A stretch of 64,000 nt of DNA from Tropicimonas sp. IMCC6043 (GCF_004146235.1 NZ_SELO01000003.1:248001-312000); one strand, 5' to 3'. Shown: positions 35,976 through 44,988, numbered from the stretch's first letter. Program-made: numbers and translations. Notes: generated by a model from the letters alone, not told the origin.

Positions 35976-36866
35976 ATGTCGACGCTCAACCTTCATCACC
36001 TGCGCCTGTTTCGGGCCGTCGCGCGCGACGGAACGCTGACGGGAGCCGCGCGGGCGCTCAACATATCTCAATCGGCTGTTTCGACACAGATAAAGTCGCT
36101 GGAGGCCGCCCTCGGCCATGACCTCTTCGAGCGTCGCGGGCGGAACCTTGTCCTGTCGGAGGCCGGCCGCATCGCGCTCGATCATGCAGACGAAATCTTT
36201 CGGGCCGCGGAGAACCTGACCGGAACCTTGAAACAGGCCGCGACGAGGCGCCGGGTCTTGAGGATCGGCGCATTGGCGACATTGTCTCGGAATTTCCAGA
36301 TTTCCTTCGTCGCCCCGCTCATCGGACGGGAAGACGTGGAAGTGGTCCTTCGGTCCGGAACACAGGAGATGCTGCTGCGTGGCTTGGAGTCGCTTTCACT
36401 CGACATCGTGCTGACCAATCTTGTTCCGGCGCGGGACGCTGCCAGCCCCTATCTGGTCCATCACCTCGCCGACCAACCGGTCAGCCTCATCGGCACGCCC
36501 GATCGGTCCATCGGCGATCGGGCCGGTTTCGTGGAGATCCTGTCCTCCGAGCCACTCGTGCTTCCGACCCCGGAGACATCGATCCGCGCAAGTTTCGACG
36601 CCCTACTGGAAACTCTCGGAATCATTCCGCGGATCGCGGCGGAAGCCGACGACATGGCCATGCTGCGGCTTCTGGCGCGGGCAGACGCTGGTATCGCGGT
36701 CATTCCGTCCATTGTCGTGCAGGACGAGTTGAACGCTGGAAGGCTCAAGGAATATGCCCGCCTCGACGATGTCAGGGAGGTCTTCGCCGCGGTCACGATC
36801 GGTCGGAAGTTCCCGAACCCGCTCATTAAGGAGGTGCTGGGCGCGGAGCGAACCGCGATGACCTAG
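35976..36866 (+). CDS. LysR-family regulator divergent from the dab genes
   Basis: The 296-residue regulator has the N-terminal helix-turn-helix LRLFRAVARDGTLTGAARALNISQSAVSTQIKSLE and a PBP-like effector domain. It opens MSTLNLHHLRLF, the usual start of the CbbR/CmpR-like group; an ATG at 35946 would add ten residues. Position and the palindrome at 35918 indicate that it controls dabB-dabA expression, perhaps in response to inorganic carbon limitation. This role is inferred from context. Confidence 0.9.
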   Translation: MSTLNLHHLRLFRAVARDGTLTGAARALNISQSAVSTQIKSLEAALGHDLFERRGRNLVLSEAGRIALDHADEIFRAAENLTGTLKQAATRRRVLRIGALATLSRNFQISFVAPLIGREDVEVVLRSGTQEMLLRGLESLSLDIVLTNLVPARDAASPYLVHHLADQPVSLIGTPDRSIGDRAGFVEILSSEPLVLPTPETSIRASFDALLETLGIIPRIAAEADDMAMLRLLARADAGIAVIPSIVVQDELNAGRLKEYARLDDVREVFAAVTIGRKFPNPLIKEVLGAERTAMT

Positions 36867-37253
36867 ACGTTTGATCCCCGGTTTCGATGATGCGGCCCAT
36901 GCGATCGAATGGAAGGACGCAGTCTGGGTCGGGTTCGTAACGGGAGCGCCAGAGCGGCAAACGAGCGATCGAAAAAGTCCCGCAAGCGCCCCCCGCGTGG
37001 TCGACGCAACGAGACCTGCTGCATCAGCGCCCGCCCCCGAAATGACGCGGCAGACGTGAAGCTCGAATCGGATATCCGGCATCACACGGCGGAAAGAACG
37101 GGAGTTTGCGCATCTGCGGGCCGGGAAATCGGATACAACGGAACTCAGGTCCGAACATTGTCTCGCAGACGTGCCAAATGGCTGAAATCGCTCGGCGCAG
37201 GAGGATAACGTAAGGTAATCTTCTTTCGGGGGACCGCGCGAAAGGACTTTAGA
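36867..37253. other. 387-bp region without a supported gene
   Basis: No reading frame here resembles a protein on either strand. The last 60 bp before 37254 are AT-richer (GTAAGGTAATCTTCTTTC) and probably hold the promoter of the metalloprotease gene. No terminator-like hairpin was evident. Confidence 0.5.
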
Positions 37254-38465
37254 ATGAGACATTTTCCCAGTTTACCCGAAGTTTTCGGTAGCGATGAACT
37301 TGCACTCGAAACCCTGTTTGGAACGGAGCTTCCTCCCGAAGCCGACATTCCGGCGAACGGCGCAGGGCTTGCTCACGTTGTGAAGGGCGGACCGTTCGAT
37401 CACTCGATCCTCCCCCCGGACGTTTCAGATGAAATCGAAGAAAACCATTTTGGAGTGACCGTTGGCCAGGAGCACGGTGACTTCTTCGAGATGATTGCCG
37501 AACCGGAGGCCATCGCTTCGTCGAGCGTGCTCTCGGATTTCACCATCGATTTCGGCGGCGACTTCTCCGCCCGTCCCAAGGATGGTCCCGGCGGCGGTGG
37601 CAACGACGGTGGCGGCGGCGGCGGTGGCGGCGGTGGCAAGGGCGGCAGCGGCAGCGTGTTCTACCTCAGCGGAGAGGATGACGGACTTGCGGGCTTTGAC
37701 ATTCTGCTCGAGTTCGAAGGCTCGGGCTGGACGGATCAGCTCATGAATGCCTTCAAAGTCGCAGCGGACTATCTGACAACCGTCATCCAGGACGACTGGG
37801 ACCTCGACGGGACATCCGAAATCACCGCCCGCCGCGAAAAGCTGGTATGGGACGACCTCTACCTGAAAGTCGCCCTTGAAGACATTGACGGAACCGGCAA
37901 CGTGCTCGCTCAGGCTGGACCGACGGGCTTCTGGGGCAGCTCTATCGGGCTGCCGGCCCAGGGATCGATCACTTTCGACATTGCGGACTTCGGCACCGGG
38001 TCACAATATCTCGGTATCGCCGACGAAATTGCTTTCCATGAAATGATGCATGCGCTTGGCTTTGGCACGCTCTGGGGCGATCCAAGCCTGCTGAACCCCT
38101 ATGGCAAGAGCTTGCTGGACGTATCGACTGGCAATTACACCGGCACCTGGGGCTTGGCGGCGTACAACGCCGAGTTCGAAACCTCCGGTACGGTTGTCGA
38201 GATCGAGGTCGAAGGTGATGGCGGCGCGGGCACCGCAGGCGGTCACTGGGACGAGTTCAAGTTCGGAACGATCACGCAAACCGATGGCGACGTGTATGAC
38301 GGCGCAGACGAATTGATGACCGGCTACATCGACGACGGCGCGTATATTTCCTACACATCGGTCATGTCGCTTCAGGACCTGGGCTACGACGTGGCCTATG
38401 TCGATTACGATCCGAGCGTCTACGTCTATGAAGGAATCAGCATCGACACCTACGGGATCGCCTGA
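37254..38465 (+). CDS. Leishmanolysin-like (M8) zinc metalloprotease with poly-Gly linker
   Basis: The 403-residue metzincin carries the zinc motif HEMMHALGFGTLW (H262, E263, H266) with the third ligand probably H331 in GGHWDEFKFG. ELMTG (353-357) and SVMSLQDLGY (369-378) follow, as in leishmanolysin-type peptidases, and the latter gives the Met-turn. About 100 N-terminal acidic residues may be a pro-region. A Gly/Asp-rich linker (about 111-132, ten Gly in a row) leads into the catalytic part. There is no Sec signal peptide, so export by a type I or other route, or intracellular action, remains open. No RTX repeats are present. Base composition is slightly less GC-rich than neighbours. Confidence 0.82.
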   Translation: MRHFPSLPEVFGSDELALETLFGTELPPEADIPANGAGLAHVVKGGPFDHSILPPDVSDEIEENHFGVTVGQEHGDFFEMIAEPEAIASSSVLSDFTIDFGGDFSARPKDGPGGGGNDGGGGGGGGGGKGGSGSVFYLSGEDDGLAGFDILLEFEGSGWTDQLMNAFKVAADYLTTVIQDDWDLDGTSEITARREKLVWDDLYLKVALEDIDGTGNVLAQAGPTGFWGSSIGLPAQGSITFDIADFGTGSQYLGIADEIAFHEMMHALGFGTLWGDPSLLNPYGKSLLDVSTGNYTGTWGLAAYNAEFETSGTVVEIEVEGDGGAGTAGGHWDEFKFGTITQTDGDVYDGADELMTGYIDDGAYISYTSVMSLQDLGYDVAYVDYDPSVYVYEGISIDTYGIA

Positions 38466-38469
38466 ACGC

Positions 38470-38483
38470 GCGCCCGCGGGCGC
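38470..38483 (+). terminator. Palindromic hairpin after the metalloprotease gene
   Basis: GCGCCCG/CGGGCGC is a perfect 14-bp palindrome 5 bp after the stop, followed by a pyrimidine-rich ATCCTTCTC. It is a plausible intrinsic terminator with a short T-rich tail. Confidence 0.45.
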
Positions 38484-38649
38484 ATCCTTCTCAAAAAGCT
38501 CTTCGGCGCACATGGCGGACGCCTCGTTCGTCATGTGCAACCGCTCACAAGGACTTCCGGCAAAAGACATTGCCAGACTGAAGACGTCCGGCCGTGGGGC
38601 GTGACCAAGCGACCGTGCTATACATTCCATAATCCTTCTGGAGGAGTGC

Positions 38650-39369
38650 ATGGCAGGACGTGCATCAAGACGAAGCTGGAGGTGGGAGGCAGCGCAGGCA
38701 GGCTCTCTCCTGCTGATGTATCTGATGATCAGTCCGTTTTTGGTCCACTCCGTCGAAATCGTTGCCGCGGGGCTCGGCGGAGAGCCGGCCGGCAAGCCGT
38801 ATCTGTTCGTACAAGCTGACCTTTTCGGAAACTCGGCAATGGTCGTGCACGCAACGGCTGGTGTCATCCTGACAGCATTGGTGCCACTTCAACTCGTCGG
38901 CGTGGTACGAAGGAACATGACCATGCTGCACCGGGCAATGGGTGTCCTGCTTCTCGGCTGCACGCTCTTTGCGTCGGTTGGCGGCCTGGCCTACATAGCC
39001 ATTCGGGGAACGGTCGGCGGTCCGGTCATGTCGATCGGCTTTGCTTTGTATGGGCTCTGTCTGCTCTTTGCAGCGGCACGGCTATTCCAAACAGCCATGG
39101 AAGGTGACCGGCCAGGCCATTGGCGATGGTCCTTGCGCTTCTTCTGGCTGGCCATCGGTTCCTGGCTCTATCGGCTCCACTACGTTCTTTGGTACCTGGC
39201 AACGGGAGGAATCTGGTCGACGCCGGACTTCACGGGAGCGTTCGACAGGGTACAGAATTTCGCGTTCTACATCCCCTACCTATTTCTGGTTCAGGTCTGG
39301 ATCGCGAGGAGAGCCCAGTTTCGAACCTGCCCGCCAGACGCGGCGACTGAGGCGCTGCCGCAGCCCTGA
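38650..39369 (+). CDS. DUF2306-like integral membrane protein
   Basis: The 239-residue protein has about seven hydrophobic segments (for example SLLLMYLMISPFLVHSVEIV, VIHATAG-type helix at MVVHATAGVILTALVPLQLVGVV, and FWLAIGSWLYRLHYVLWYLA). The pattern of HxxxG residues (HATAGVI, MLHRAMGVLLLG) resembles the DUF2306 predicted membrane family, whose function is unknown. GGAGGA lies just before the ATG at 38650. It lies 184 bp downstream of the metalloprotease and begins a run of three codirectional small genes. Confidence 0.7.
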   Translation: MAGRASRRSWRWEAAQAGSLLLMYLMISPFLVHSVEIVAAGLGGEPAGKPYLFVQADLFGNSAMVVHATAGVILTALVPLQLVGVVRRNMTMLHRAMGVLLLGCTLFASVGGLAYIAIRGTVGGPVMSIGFALYGLCLLFAAARLFQTAMEGDRPGHWRWSLRFFWLAIGSWLYRLHYVLWYLATGGIWSTPDFTGAFDRVQNFAFYIPYLFLVQVWIARRAQFRTCPPDAATEALPQP

Positions 39370-39489
39370 CGGGAGGAGACGGACGTCCTGCCGCGCTCCA
39401 CGTCGCCGTGAAGAATTGTTGCGGCAATGGGCTTGCGTCGGCATCATTGAACGAGGAGCCGAGCCGGCTCTTCGACTTGGAGGCGACCC

Positions 39490-40242
39490 GTGCGGCCTAT
39501 TCGAATGGGACTGGTCCTTTTGCTTGCGGCGGCAGGACCTACGGCCAACGCGCAAGAATTTGACCCGATGGCATCGTGCGGAGAGGTTCTGCGCAGGGCA
39601 GATGACGCTCTGAAACTATCGATTGCGGCCTGGACATTCGGCTATATCGCCGGAAAGGGCGAACGCCCGGCGCAGGTCGACCTTTCGGCGAGCATACGGT
39701 TACTGGAACAGATGTTCGATGATTGCCGCGCCGATGAGGCGTTGTCCTTTCTTGCTTTGGCCGAGAAGCGCCTACCGGACGCGCTGCACTCGCTTCCTGT
39801 CGGCGGGCCGGGCACCGAGGCCGAAGCGACAGCATTGCTTGAGCGATTTCTTGATCCGAACGCCGATCTCATTGCGCTGACGGCAGCGCTCAAGCCCACG
39901 CCCGCGGATGTCTCTGCGGTCTATGCAGAACCACTGGCGAGCCTGTTGATCGAGCAATATGAGCGGCAATATTCGCCCAAGGCCCAATTCGGACCGAAGC
40001 AGGGCCAGAACGCAGTGCTCGTCGTTTATACCACCACGACCGAGCTGCGATCACGAGCGCCGGTTCTGGGCGAGTTTCCCGGCGGCTACAAGGATGTCTT
40101 GGACTTCATGAAGGATGGGCACCCGATCGTCCGGTTCAAATTCGTCGAGCAGGGCCAGACCACCGGCCTCGCATCGGATGGGCTGATCTTCGTGAATGAC
40201 CGGTGGGTGTTCATGCCGAAACCCTGGCGCGCGCTGGAATAG
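39490..40242 (+). CDS. Secreted protein of unknown function
   Basis: The 250-residue product has a Sec signal peptide (hydrophobic MGLVLLLAAAGPTANAQ with likely cleavage after ANA). The mature part begins EFDPMASCGEVLRRADDALKLSIAAWTFGYIAGK, somewhat like small HdeA-type periplasmic proteins in its first 60 residues. The rest has no recognised motif. A GTG at 39490 with GGAGG upstream is chosen; an ATG at 39505 is an alternative that still leaves a signal peptide. Cys residues are few. Confidence 0.65.
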   Translation: MRPIRMGLVLLLAAAGPTANAQEFDPMASCGEVLRRADDALKLSIAAWTFGYIAGKGERPAQVDLSASIRLLEQMFDDCRADEALSFLALAEKRLPDALHSLPVGGPGTEAEATALLERFLDPNADLIALTAALKPTPADVSAVYAEPLASLLIEQYERQYSPKAQFGPKQGQNAVLVVYTTTTELRSRAPVLGEFPGGYKDVLDFMKDGHPIVRFKFVEQGQTTGLASDGLIFVNDRWVFMPKPWRALE

Positions 40243-40288
40243 GGTCTTGGGGCTGGGGTCGTGTTTTGGGAACGGAAGGGAACATCAC

Positions 40289-40642
40289 ATGAAACTGCTT
40301 TCGATACTGGCCGCGAGCCTGATGCCGGCAATTGGTTGGGCCGAAGACTGGCAAGGTGTCTGGGCAGCGGACCCCAGCATCTGCCAATACGCGGATCAGT
40401 TGGGTGAACACGACCCGACCCCCATACGTTACTCCGGCACCGAATTCGTGGGGCTCGAAAATCGCTGCGCCATCGCAAGCTCGGACCGTGTCGGCGACCT
40501 TCCGGCGTGGCGCCTCGTCCTGACATGCACCGGCGAAGGTGAAACCTACGACGACGAACGGCTCCTGATGATCAGCGAAGACGGCATTCTGTGGGAGTTT
40601 GACGGAATTTTTGAACCCTACGGCTATGTCCGGTGCGAATAG
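40289..40642 (+). CDS. Small secreted Cys-containing protein of unknown function
   Basis: The 117-residue product has a clear signal peptide (MKLLSILAASLMPAIGWAED, cleavage after GWA). The mature part has four Cys (in SICQYAD, ENRCAIA, VLTCTGE and the C-terminal VRCE), consistent with two disulphides in the periplasm. GGAAGGGAAC precedes the ATG. It follows the unknown secreted gene by 46 bp. The family is not recognised. Confidence 0.65.
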   Translation: MKLLSILAASLMPAIGWAEDWQGVWAADPSICQYADQLGEHDPTPIRYSGTEFVGLENRCAIASSDRVGDLPAWRLVLTCTGEGETYDDERLLMISEDGILWEFDGIFEPYGYVRCE

Positions 40643-40798
40643 CCAGTCAATCCCTGTTCACGGAACGGGACATTGGTCGACGTCTTTGCGTTGCCCAGAG
40701 CCGTGGATGAAACTGTAGCTGCCACAGTCTGCGTCTCAGCCGCGAACAGTGGCAGTCGATTGCCCGTCAGCCGATGGTGATCGCATGGCATGGATCGC

Positions 40799-41284
40799 TT
40801 AGCCGCGGGCCCGGACCTCGCGGGCGAGGTTCACGCATTCCTGCAGAAGGATGGGAATGAAGGCCGCGAGCGGGGCCGAGCGGAACCATGTGTCGGGGAT
40901 GTGGTAGACCGGCGACTTCAGCATCATGAAGCCCCAGACCGCATTCATCTGGTAGGAGAGGAACAGCGCAAGCACGATCGTCGCCAGGCTGGTCAGGATT
41001 TCGGCGAGCCGCTGGCTGCTGGCCGGCATCACGTCATATAGCGCGGAAACCGATATATGCCTCCGGCGCCGGTGCAGCACGGCGGCAGTCAGGAAGGTCA
41101 GCCAGATCAGGCCCAGCTTCGTCAGTTCCTCCAGGCCGATGATCGAGCGGCCAAAGACGTAGCGGTAAACGACCTGCGTCAATACCCCCAGCACGAGGGC
41201 GACGAGGATCGCCTGCGCGATGCGGGTGTAGATCGCCGCGATCCAGCCAAGCAGGTTGTCGATCCGTGTCACGTCACTCTCCAT
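40799..41284 (-). CDS. TRAP transporter small permease (DctQ), system 1
   Basis: The 161-residue protein has four membrane helices, with VVYRYVFGRSIIGLEELTKLGLIWLTFLTAA typical of DctQ. It forms the small membrane subunit with the DctM protein encoded at 42329. It is the last gene of the minus-strand operon FAD enzyme, DctM, DctP, DctQ, 43 bp after the binding protein. Confidence 0.9.
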   Translation of the reverse strand: MESDVTRIDNLLGWIAAIYTRIAQAILVALVLGVLTQVVYRYVFGRSIIGLEELTKLGLIWLTFLTAAVLHRRRRHISVSALYDVMPASSQRLAEILTSLATIVLALFLSYQMNAVWGFMMLKSPVYHIPDTWFRSAPLAAFIPILLQECVNLAREVRARG

Positions 41285-41327
41285 TGCCGCGGCGTTGGCG
41301 GGCCGCCGAGGCCCGCCACGCGTGGTG

Positions 41328-42305
41328 TCACTCCATCGCCCGGATCTCGTCCATCAGCCCTGCGGCCCAGAGACCCTCTTGTTCCTGAACAGCGGTCTGG
41401 TCGGCGAGTTTCGCCTGGAAGGGCTCGGAATTGACCATGATGACGAAACCGCCGTCATCGGTGATCTGCTTCGCAGCAGTCTCGGCCACCTCCGCGGCGA
41501 GCACCTCGGAATACTCCGCGGCGAGTTCCGCCGCGCCGGTCAGCGCCGCCTGCTCCTCTGCGGTGAGCCCCTGAAAGCGCGTCTCGTTGATGGCCAGCGT
41601 GATCGAGGGGAAGACGTGGTTGGTCAGGGTGACATAGGGCGCGGCGAGGTGGAATTTCTGCGCCACGATCGAGTCGAGCGGGGATTCCATTGCATCGGTT
41701 ACGCCGGTCTTGAGCGCCTGGAAGGCCTCGCCCCAGGGAACCGAGGTCGGGTTGGCCCCGAGAGCTTCCCAGGTCTTGATGTAGGACGGGATGCCGGGGA
41801 CACGGAACTTCAGCCCCTTGAGGTCATCGGGGGTGAAGACCGGTTTCGTCGAGACGACGACGCGCGGCAGTTTCGCCCATTCCACCGACAGGAAGCGCAG
41901 GTTGAACTGCTCGCGCAGCTGATCCGCCATGCGCGCCTCGACATCCGATGTCAGGAATGCCTTGAAATGCGCCTCGTCGCGGAACGTGAAGCCCCACGAG
42001 ATGACGTTGTAGTCGGTGACGAAGTTCCCGTAATTCGTGATGTCCTCGACCACGAGGTCGATGATCCCGGCTTGCATCTGCTGGATCGCCTCGGCGCCGC
42101 GGCCGAGCTGGCCGGCTGGGAACACCTGCACATCGAGCGAACCGCCGGAAAGCTCGTTCGCCTTTGCCGCGAACTCTTCGGCCGCCATGCAGGTCGGGTT
42201 GGTTGCCGCCGACGGGCAGGCAAGGCGCAGTGTTGTAGCTGCCTCCGCGGCGTTGGCGATCACGCCGAGCGCGGTGATGGTCAGGAATGTCTGTAGGTGT
42301 TTCAT
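41328..42305 (-). CDS. TRAP transporter substrate-binding protein (DctP), system 1
   Basis: The 325-residue periplasmic binding protein has a Sec signal (MKHLQTFLTITALGVIANAAEA) and the DctP pattern FPAGQLGRGAEAIQQMQAGIIDLV, VSTKPVFTPDDLKGLKFRVPG and the VPWGEAFQALKTGVTDAMESP core. The Arg in FRVPG usually contacts the ligand carboxylate, so an organic acid is expected. The ATG at 42305 has AGGAGGAGACGAC upstream. The stop of dctM is 23 bp upstream. Confidence 0.92.
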   Translation of the reverse strand: MKHLQTFLTITALGVIANAAEAATTLRLACPSAATNPTCMAAEEFAAKANELSGGSLDVQVFPAGQLGRGAEAIQQMQAGIIDLVVEDITNYGNFVTDYNVISWGFTFRDEAHFKAFLTSDVEARMADQLREQFNLRFLSVEWAKLPRVVVSTKPVFTPDDLKGLKFRVPGIPSYIKTWEALGANPTSVPWGEAFQALKTGVTDAMESPLDSIVAQKFHLAAPYVTLTNHVFPSITLAINETRFQGLTAEEQAALTGAAELAAEYSEVLAAEVAETAAKQITDDGGFVIMVNSEPFQAKLADQTAVQEQEGLWAAGLMDEIRAME

Positions 42306-42328
42306 GTCGTCTCCTCCTTCAGGTCGGG

Positions 42329-43606
42329 TCAATACCCCTGCAGCAGCAGTTCGGACGGGAACAGCACCAGCCAGGGCACATAGGTTATCACGAAAAGCAC
42401 CGCGAGAATGGGCAGCAGGAACGGAACGATCGCCCGCGCAGTGTCGATGAAGCGGATCTCGGCGATTTCGGTCACGATGTAGAGCGCCCAGCCGAGCGGT
42501 GGGGTGATCAGCCCGACGGTCAGGTTCAGCACCACGACGACGCCAAGGTGGACAGGGTCGACCCCGAGCGCCGTTCCCATGCCGACCAGCGTCGGCGTAA
42601 AGATCACGAGGATCGAGGTCAGGCTCATGAAGGTTCCCAGGATCAGCAGGATGATGTTGACCGAGAACAGGAAGGCGATGCGACCGTAGCCGGTGCCATC
42701 GAAGAAGGCCGAAAGCGCATCGGGGATCTGGTTGGTCGTCACCAGCCAGCCGAAGAGCGAGGACATCGCGAGGATGAACAGGATCTGTGTCGAGGTCTCC
42801 AGCGTCGAGACCAGCATCGGGCCGATATCGCGGAGCCGGAGATCGCCCATCAGGCTCGAGACGACGAAGGCATAGGCGACGGCGACGACGCCGGCCTCGG
42901 TCGGAGTGAAGAGACCGAAAACCAGCCCCGCGAGGATCACCGCCGGTGTCATCAGCGGCAGGACGTTCTGCACTGCACTGCGCGCAACCTCCCGGACGCT
43001 CGCGCGCGGACGTGGCGCGACGTGGCGCGAGGCCGCGATATAGACATAGATCATCATCATGACCCCGAGCAGCACCCCGGGCACCAGTCCGCCGAGAAAG
43101 AGCGCGGGGATCGAGACATCTGTCATCGTGCCGTAGAGCACCATCAGGATCGAGGGCGGGATGATCGGGCCGATACAGCTCGAGGCTGCGGTCACGGCCG
43201 CCGAGAACGGCTTGGGATAGCCCGCCTCGGTCATCGCCCGGATCTCGATGCGACCGAGACCGGCAGTGTCCGCAACCGCCGAGCCCGAGATGCCGGCAAA
43301 GAACATGCTCGAGAGGATGTTCACATGCGCCAGCCCGCCGCGGACATGGCCGACAAGGAGATTGGCGAAGGAGAAGATCCTCTGCGTCACGCCGCCGACG
43401 TTCATGATCTCGCCTGCGAGCACGAAGAACGGGATCGCCAGAAGCGTGATGCCACCGAGGCTGTCGACCATCGAGAAGATCATCACCGTCGCCGGTATGT
43501 CGGAGAGAACCATGTAGCCCATCGATGCCACGCCCATGGCGATCGCAACGGGCGCGCCGAGCAGCATCATGAAGAAAAAGATGATGAAAAGCGCAGTCAG
43601 AGCCAT
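42329..43606 (-). CDS. TRAP transporter large permease (DctM), system 1
   Basis: The 425-residue membrane protein with about 12 helices has typical DctM segments: AIPFFVLAGEIMN, MFFAGISGSAVADTAGLG, CIGPIIPPSILMVLYG and GLFTPTEAGVVAVAYAF. It is the sodium-driven channel subunit. Two starts are possible: the ATG at 43606 (8 bp after GGAG) is preferred over 43615, which would overlap the FAD gene. A long upstream extension in the same frame is a shadow of the FAD gene. Confidence 0.92.
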   Translation of the reverse strand: MALTALFIIFFFMMLLGAPVAIAMGVASMGYMVLSDIPATVMIFSMVDSLGGITLLAIPFFVLAGEIMNVGGVTQRIFSFANLLVGHVRGGLAHVNILSSMFFAGISGSAVADTAGLGRIEIRAMTEAGYPKPFSAAVTAASSCIGPIIPPSILMVLYGTMTDVSIPALFLGGLVPGVLLGVMMMIYVYIAASRHVAPRPRASVREVARSAVQNVLPLMTPAVILAGLVFGLFTPTEAGVVAVAYAFVVSSLMGDLRLRDIGPMLVSTLETSTQILFILAMSSLFGWLVTTNQIPDALSAFFDGTGYGRIAFLFSVNIILLILGTFMSLTSILVIFTPTLVGMGTALGVDPVHLGVVVVLNLTVGLITPPLGWALYIVTEIAEIRFIDTARAIVPFLLPILAVLFVITYVPWLVLFPSELLLQGY

Positions 43607-43607
43607 G

Positions 43608-44894
43608 TCAGCCATCTCCAAGGAAGGCGCCGGCATCGCGCAGGCCGGCCCGGAGCACGGCGCTGTCGATCGCACGGAAATCGCCGCTATTGCTCCCGGC
43701 GACCATCGCCGCGGCAAGGCCCGCGGCTTGCCCGGTCGCCATCGCCGTCGGCATGACACGGACCGCCGCAAAGGCCTCCGCCTCCGCAGAAATCCCGCGA
43801 CCGGCCGCCGCGAGATTGACGAGCCCCTTGGGGATCAGCGACCGGAAGGGGATGCGGTAGAAATGGGTTTCGCCGAATTCCTCGATGGTCAACTCGGCGC
43901 TGTCGGCGTGGTGGATGTCGATCGGGTAGGCACCGCAGGCGATGGTATCGGTGAAGGGCGTGCTCTCGCGCAGCTCCGCGGCGGTGAGCACATGCTCTCC
44001 CCGGATGCGCCGCGTGTCGCGCACACCGAGCGCCGGGGCCATCATCATCAGCTGTGCCGCTTCACAGCCCGGCAGGTTGGCCGTCAGGAAACGGGCGATC
44101 TGCAGCGCCTGCTCGCGCCCCTCCATCTCGCCGGCGGCGAGCGAGAACGGGTCGGTCGGGTCCACGCTCACGCGGGAGATATTGAACCAGGCAGTCGCCG
44201 CACCGGGCACCGGACTGTAGTGCAGCGCCGCGCGAGGCAGGTCACCGCTGGCTAGTCCGCGGGCAACGATCTCGGCCTTGGCCTCGCGCGTGACGTTCCC
44301 GAGCCGTTCGAAATCCACCGGCGCCATGGCGAACATCATCGTCGCCGGCTGCCGGCCGCTCTCCGCCTCCGCGAGAAATTCCGCACCGGCCTCGGAAAGC
44401 AGGGTCATGTCCCCCGAACTGTCGATGAAGCTGTGCGCGGTAATCTGCCACGTCCCGCCGGACGTGGCGACGGAGACCGACTCGATCCGGCCGGCCTCAG
44501 AAGTGACGCCGCACAGAGTCGCATGGAACATGACCCGTATCCCGGCGCGCCGCACCAGCCGGTCGAGCGCCACCTTCAGGATCTCTGGGGCGTAGGCAAT
44601 TCGGTCCATCCGGTGACCGGTGGACATCGTGAACCAGTCGAACCCGTCCGCGCCGCCAAGCCCCGTCAGTTCCGCCACGATGTCATCACCGATCCCGCCG
44701 ACGACCTTGCGCCCCGCCCGCGTGTGCCAGCCGACGAATTGCGACACCGCGCCCGCGGTGGCCGCGCCGCCGAGAAAGCCCGCGCGCTCTACGAGCACCA
44801 CGCGCGCGCCACGTCGCGCCGCCGCCAGCGCAGCCGCCGTTCCGGCCATTCCGCCGCCGACGACACAGACATCCGTTTCGATGCAATGTTCCAG
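43608..44894 (-). CDS. FAD-dependent oxidoreductase (PF12831-like), probable CTG start
   Basis: The protein has an N-terminal Rossmann FAD site VCVVGGGMAGTAAALAAARRGARVVLVE followed by GFLGGAATAGAVSQFVGW, and a C-terminal LAAAGRGISAEAEAFAAVRVM. These are PF12831-type FAD oxidoreductases acting on small polar substrates. The first ATG in frame (44849) falls inside the GxGxxG motif and would destroy it. Upstream, a CTG at 44894 has GGAGG at 44903-44907 with 8-bp spacing and gives a complete fold (428 residues), so a rare CTG start is likely. The stop is 1 bp before the DctM start, and the LysR gene is divergent, so the imported acid is probably its substrate or precursor. Confidence 0.8.
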   Translation of the reverse strand: MEHCIETDVCVVGGGMAGTAAALAAARRGARVVLVERAGFLGGAATAGAVSQFVGWHTRAGRKVVGGIGDDIVAELTGLGGADGFDWFTMSTGHRMDRIAYAPEILKVALDRLVRRAGIRVMFHATLCGVTSEAGRIESVSVATSGGTWQITAHSFIDSSGDMTLLSEAGAEFLAEAESGRQPATMMFAMAPVDFERLGNVTREAKAEIVARGLASGDLPRAALHYSPVPGAATAWFNISRVSVDPTDPFSLAAGEMEGREQALQIARFLTANLPGCEAAQLMMMAPALGVRDTRRIRGEHVLTAAELRESTPFTDTIACGAYPIDIHHADSAELTIEEFGETHFYRIPFRSLIPKGLVNLAAAGRGISAEAEAFAAVRVMPTAMATGQAAGLAAAMVAGSNSGDFRAIDSAVLRAGLRDAGAFLGDG

Positions 44895-44962
44895 TGGGTC
44901 CGCCTCCTCCTGCCAGTGTGTTGATCTGGAGCGAAGGTGACAATTAATATTCGTTCTTCTCG

Positions 44963-44981
44963 GATTAGCTTCATGTTAATC
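44963..44981. promoter_or_regulatory. LysR-type operator between the FAD/TRAP operon and its regulator
   Basis: GATTA (44963-44967) and TAATC (44977-44981) are inverted repeats with a 9-bp spacer and fit T-N11-A (T44966, A44978). They lie 7 bp before the LysR ATG in an AT-rich divergent region. Autoregulation and control of the operon are inferred. Confidence 0.5.
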
Positions 44982-44988
44982 TGTTGCC

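Noticed and set aside
37400-37639. Minus-strand poly-proline frame
   Set aside because: It is the reverse complement of the poly-Gly linker of the metalloprotease gene.
40651-40670. Hairpin TCCCTGTTC/GAACGGGA after the small secreted protein gene
   Set aside because: Only about 7 bp with a G-T pair and no T-run; too weak to call a terminator.
43608-44849. FAD oxidoreductase starting at 44849
   Set aside because: This start falls inside the GxGxxG motif and would destroy the FAD site.
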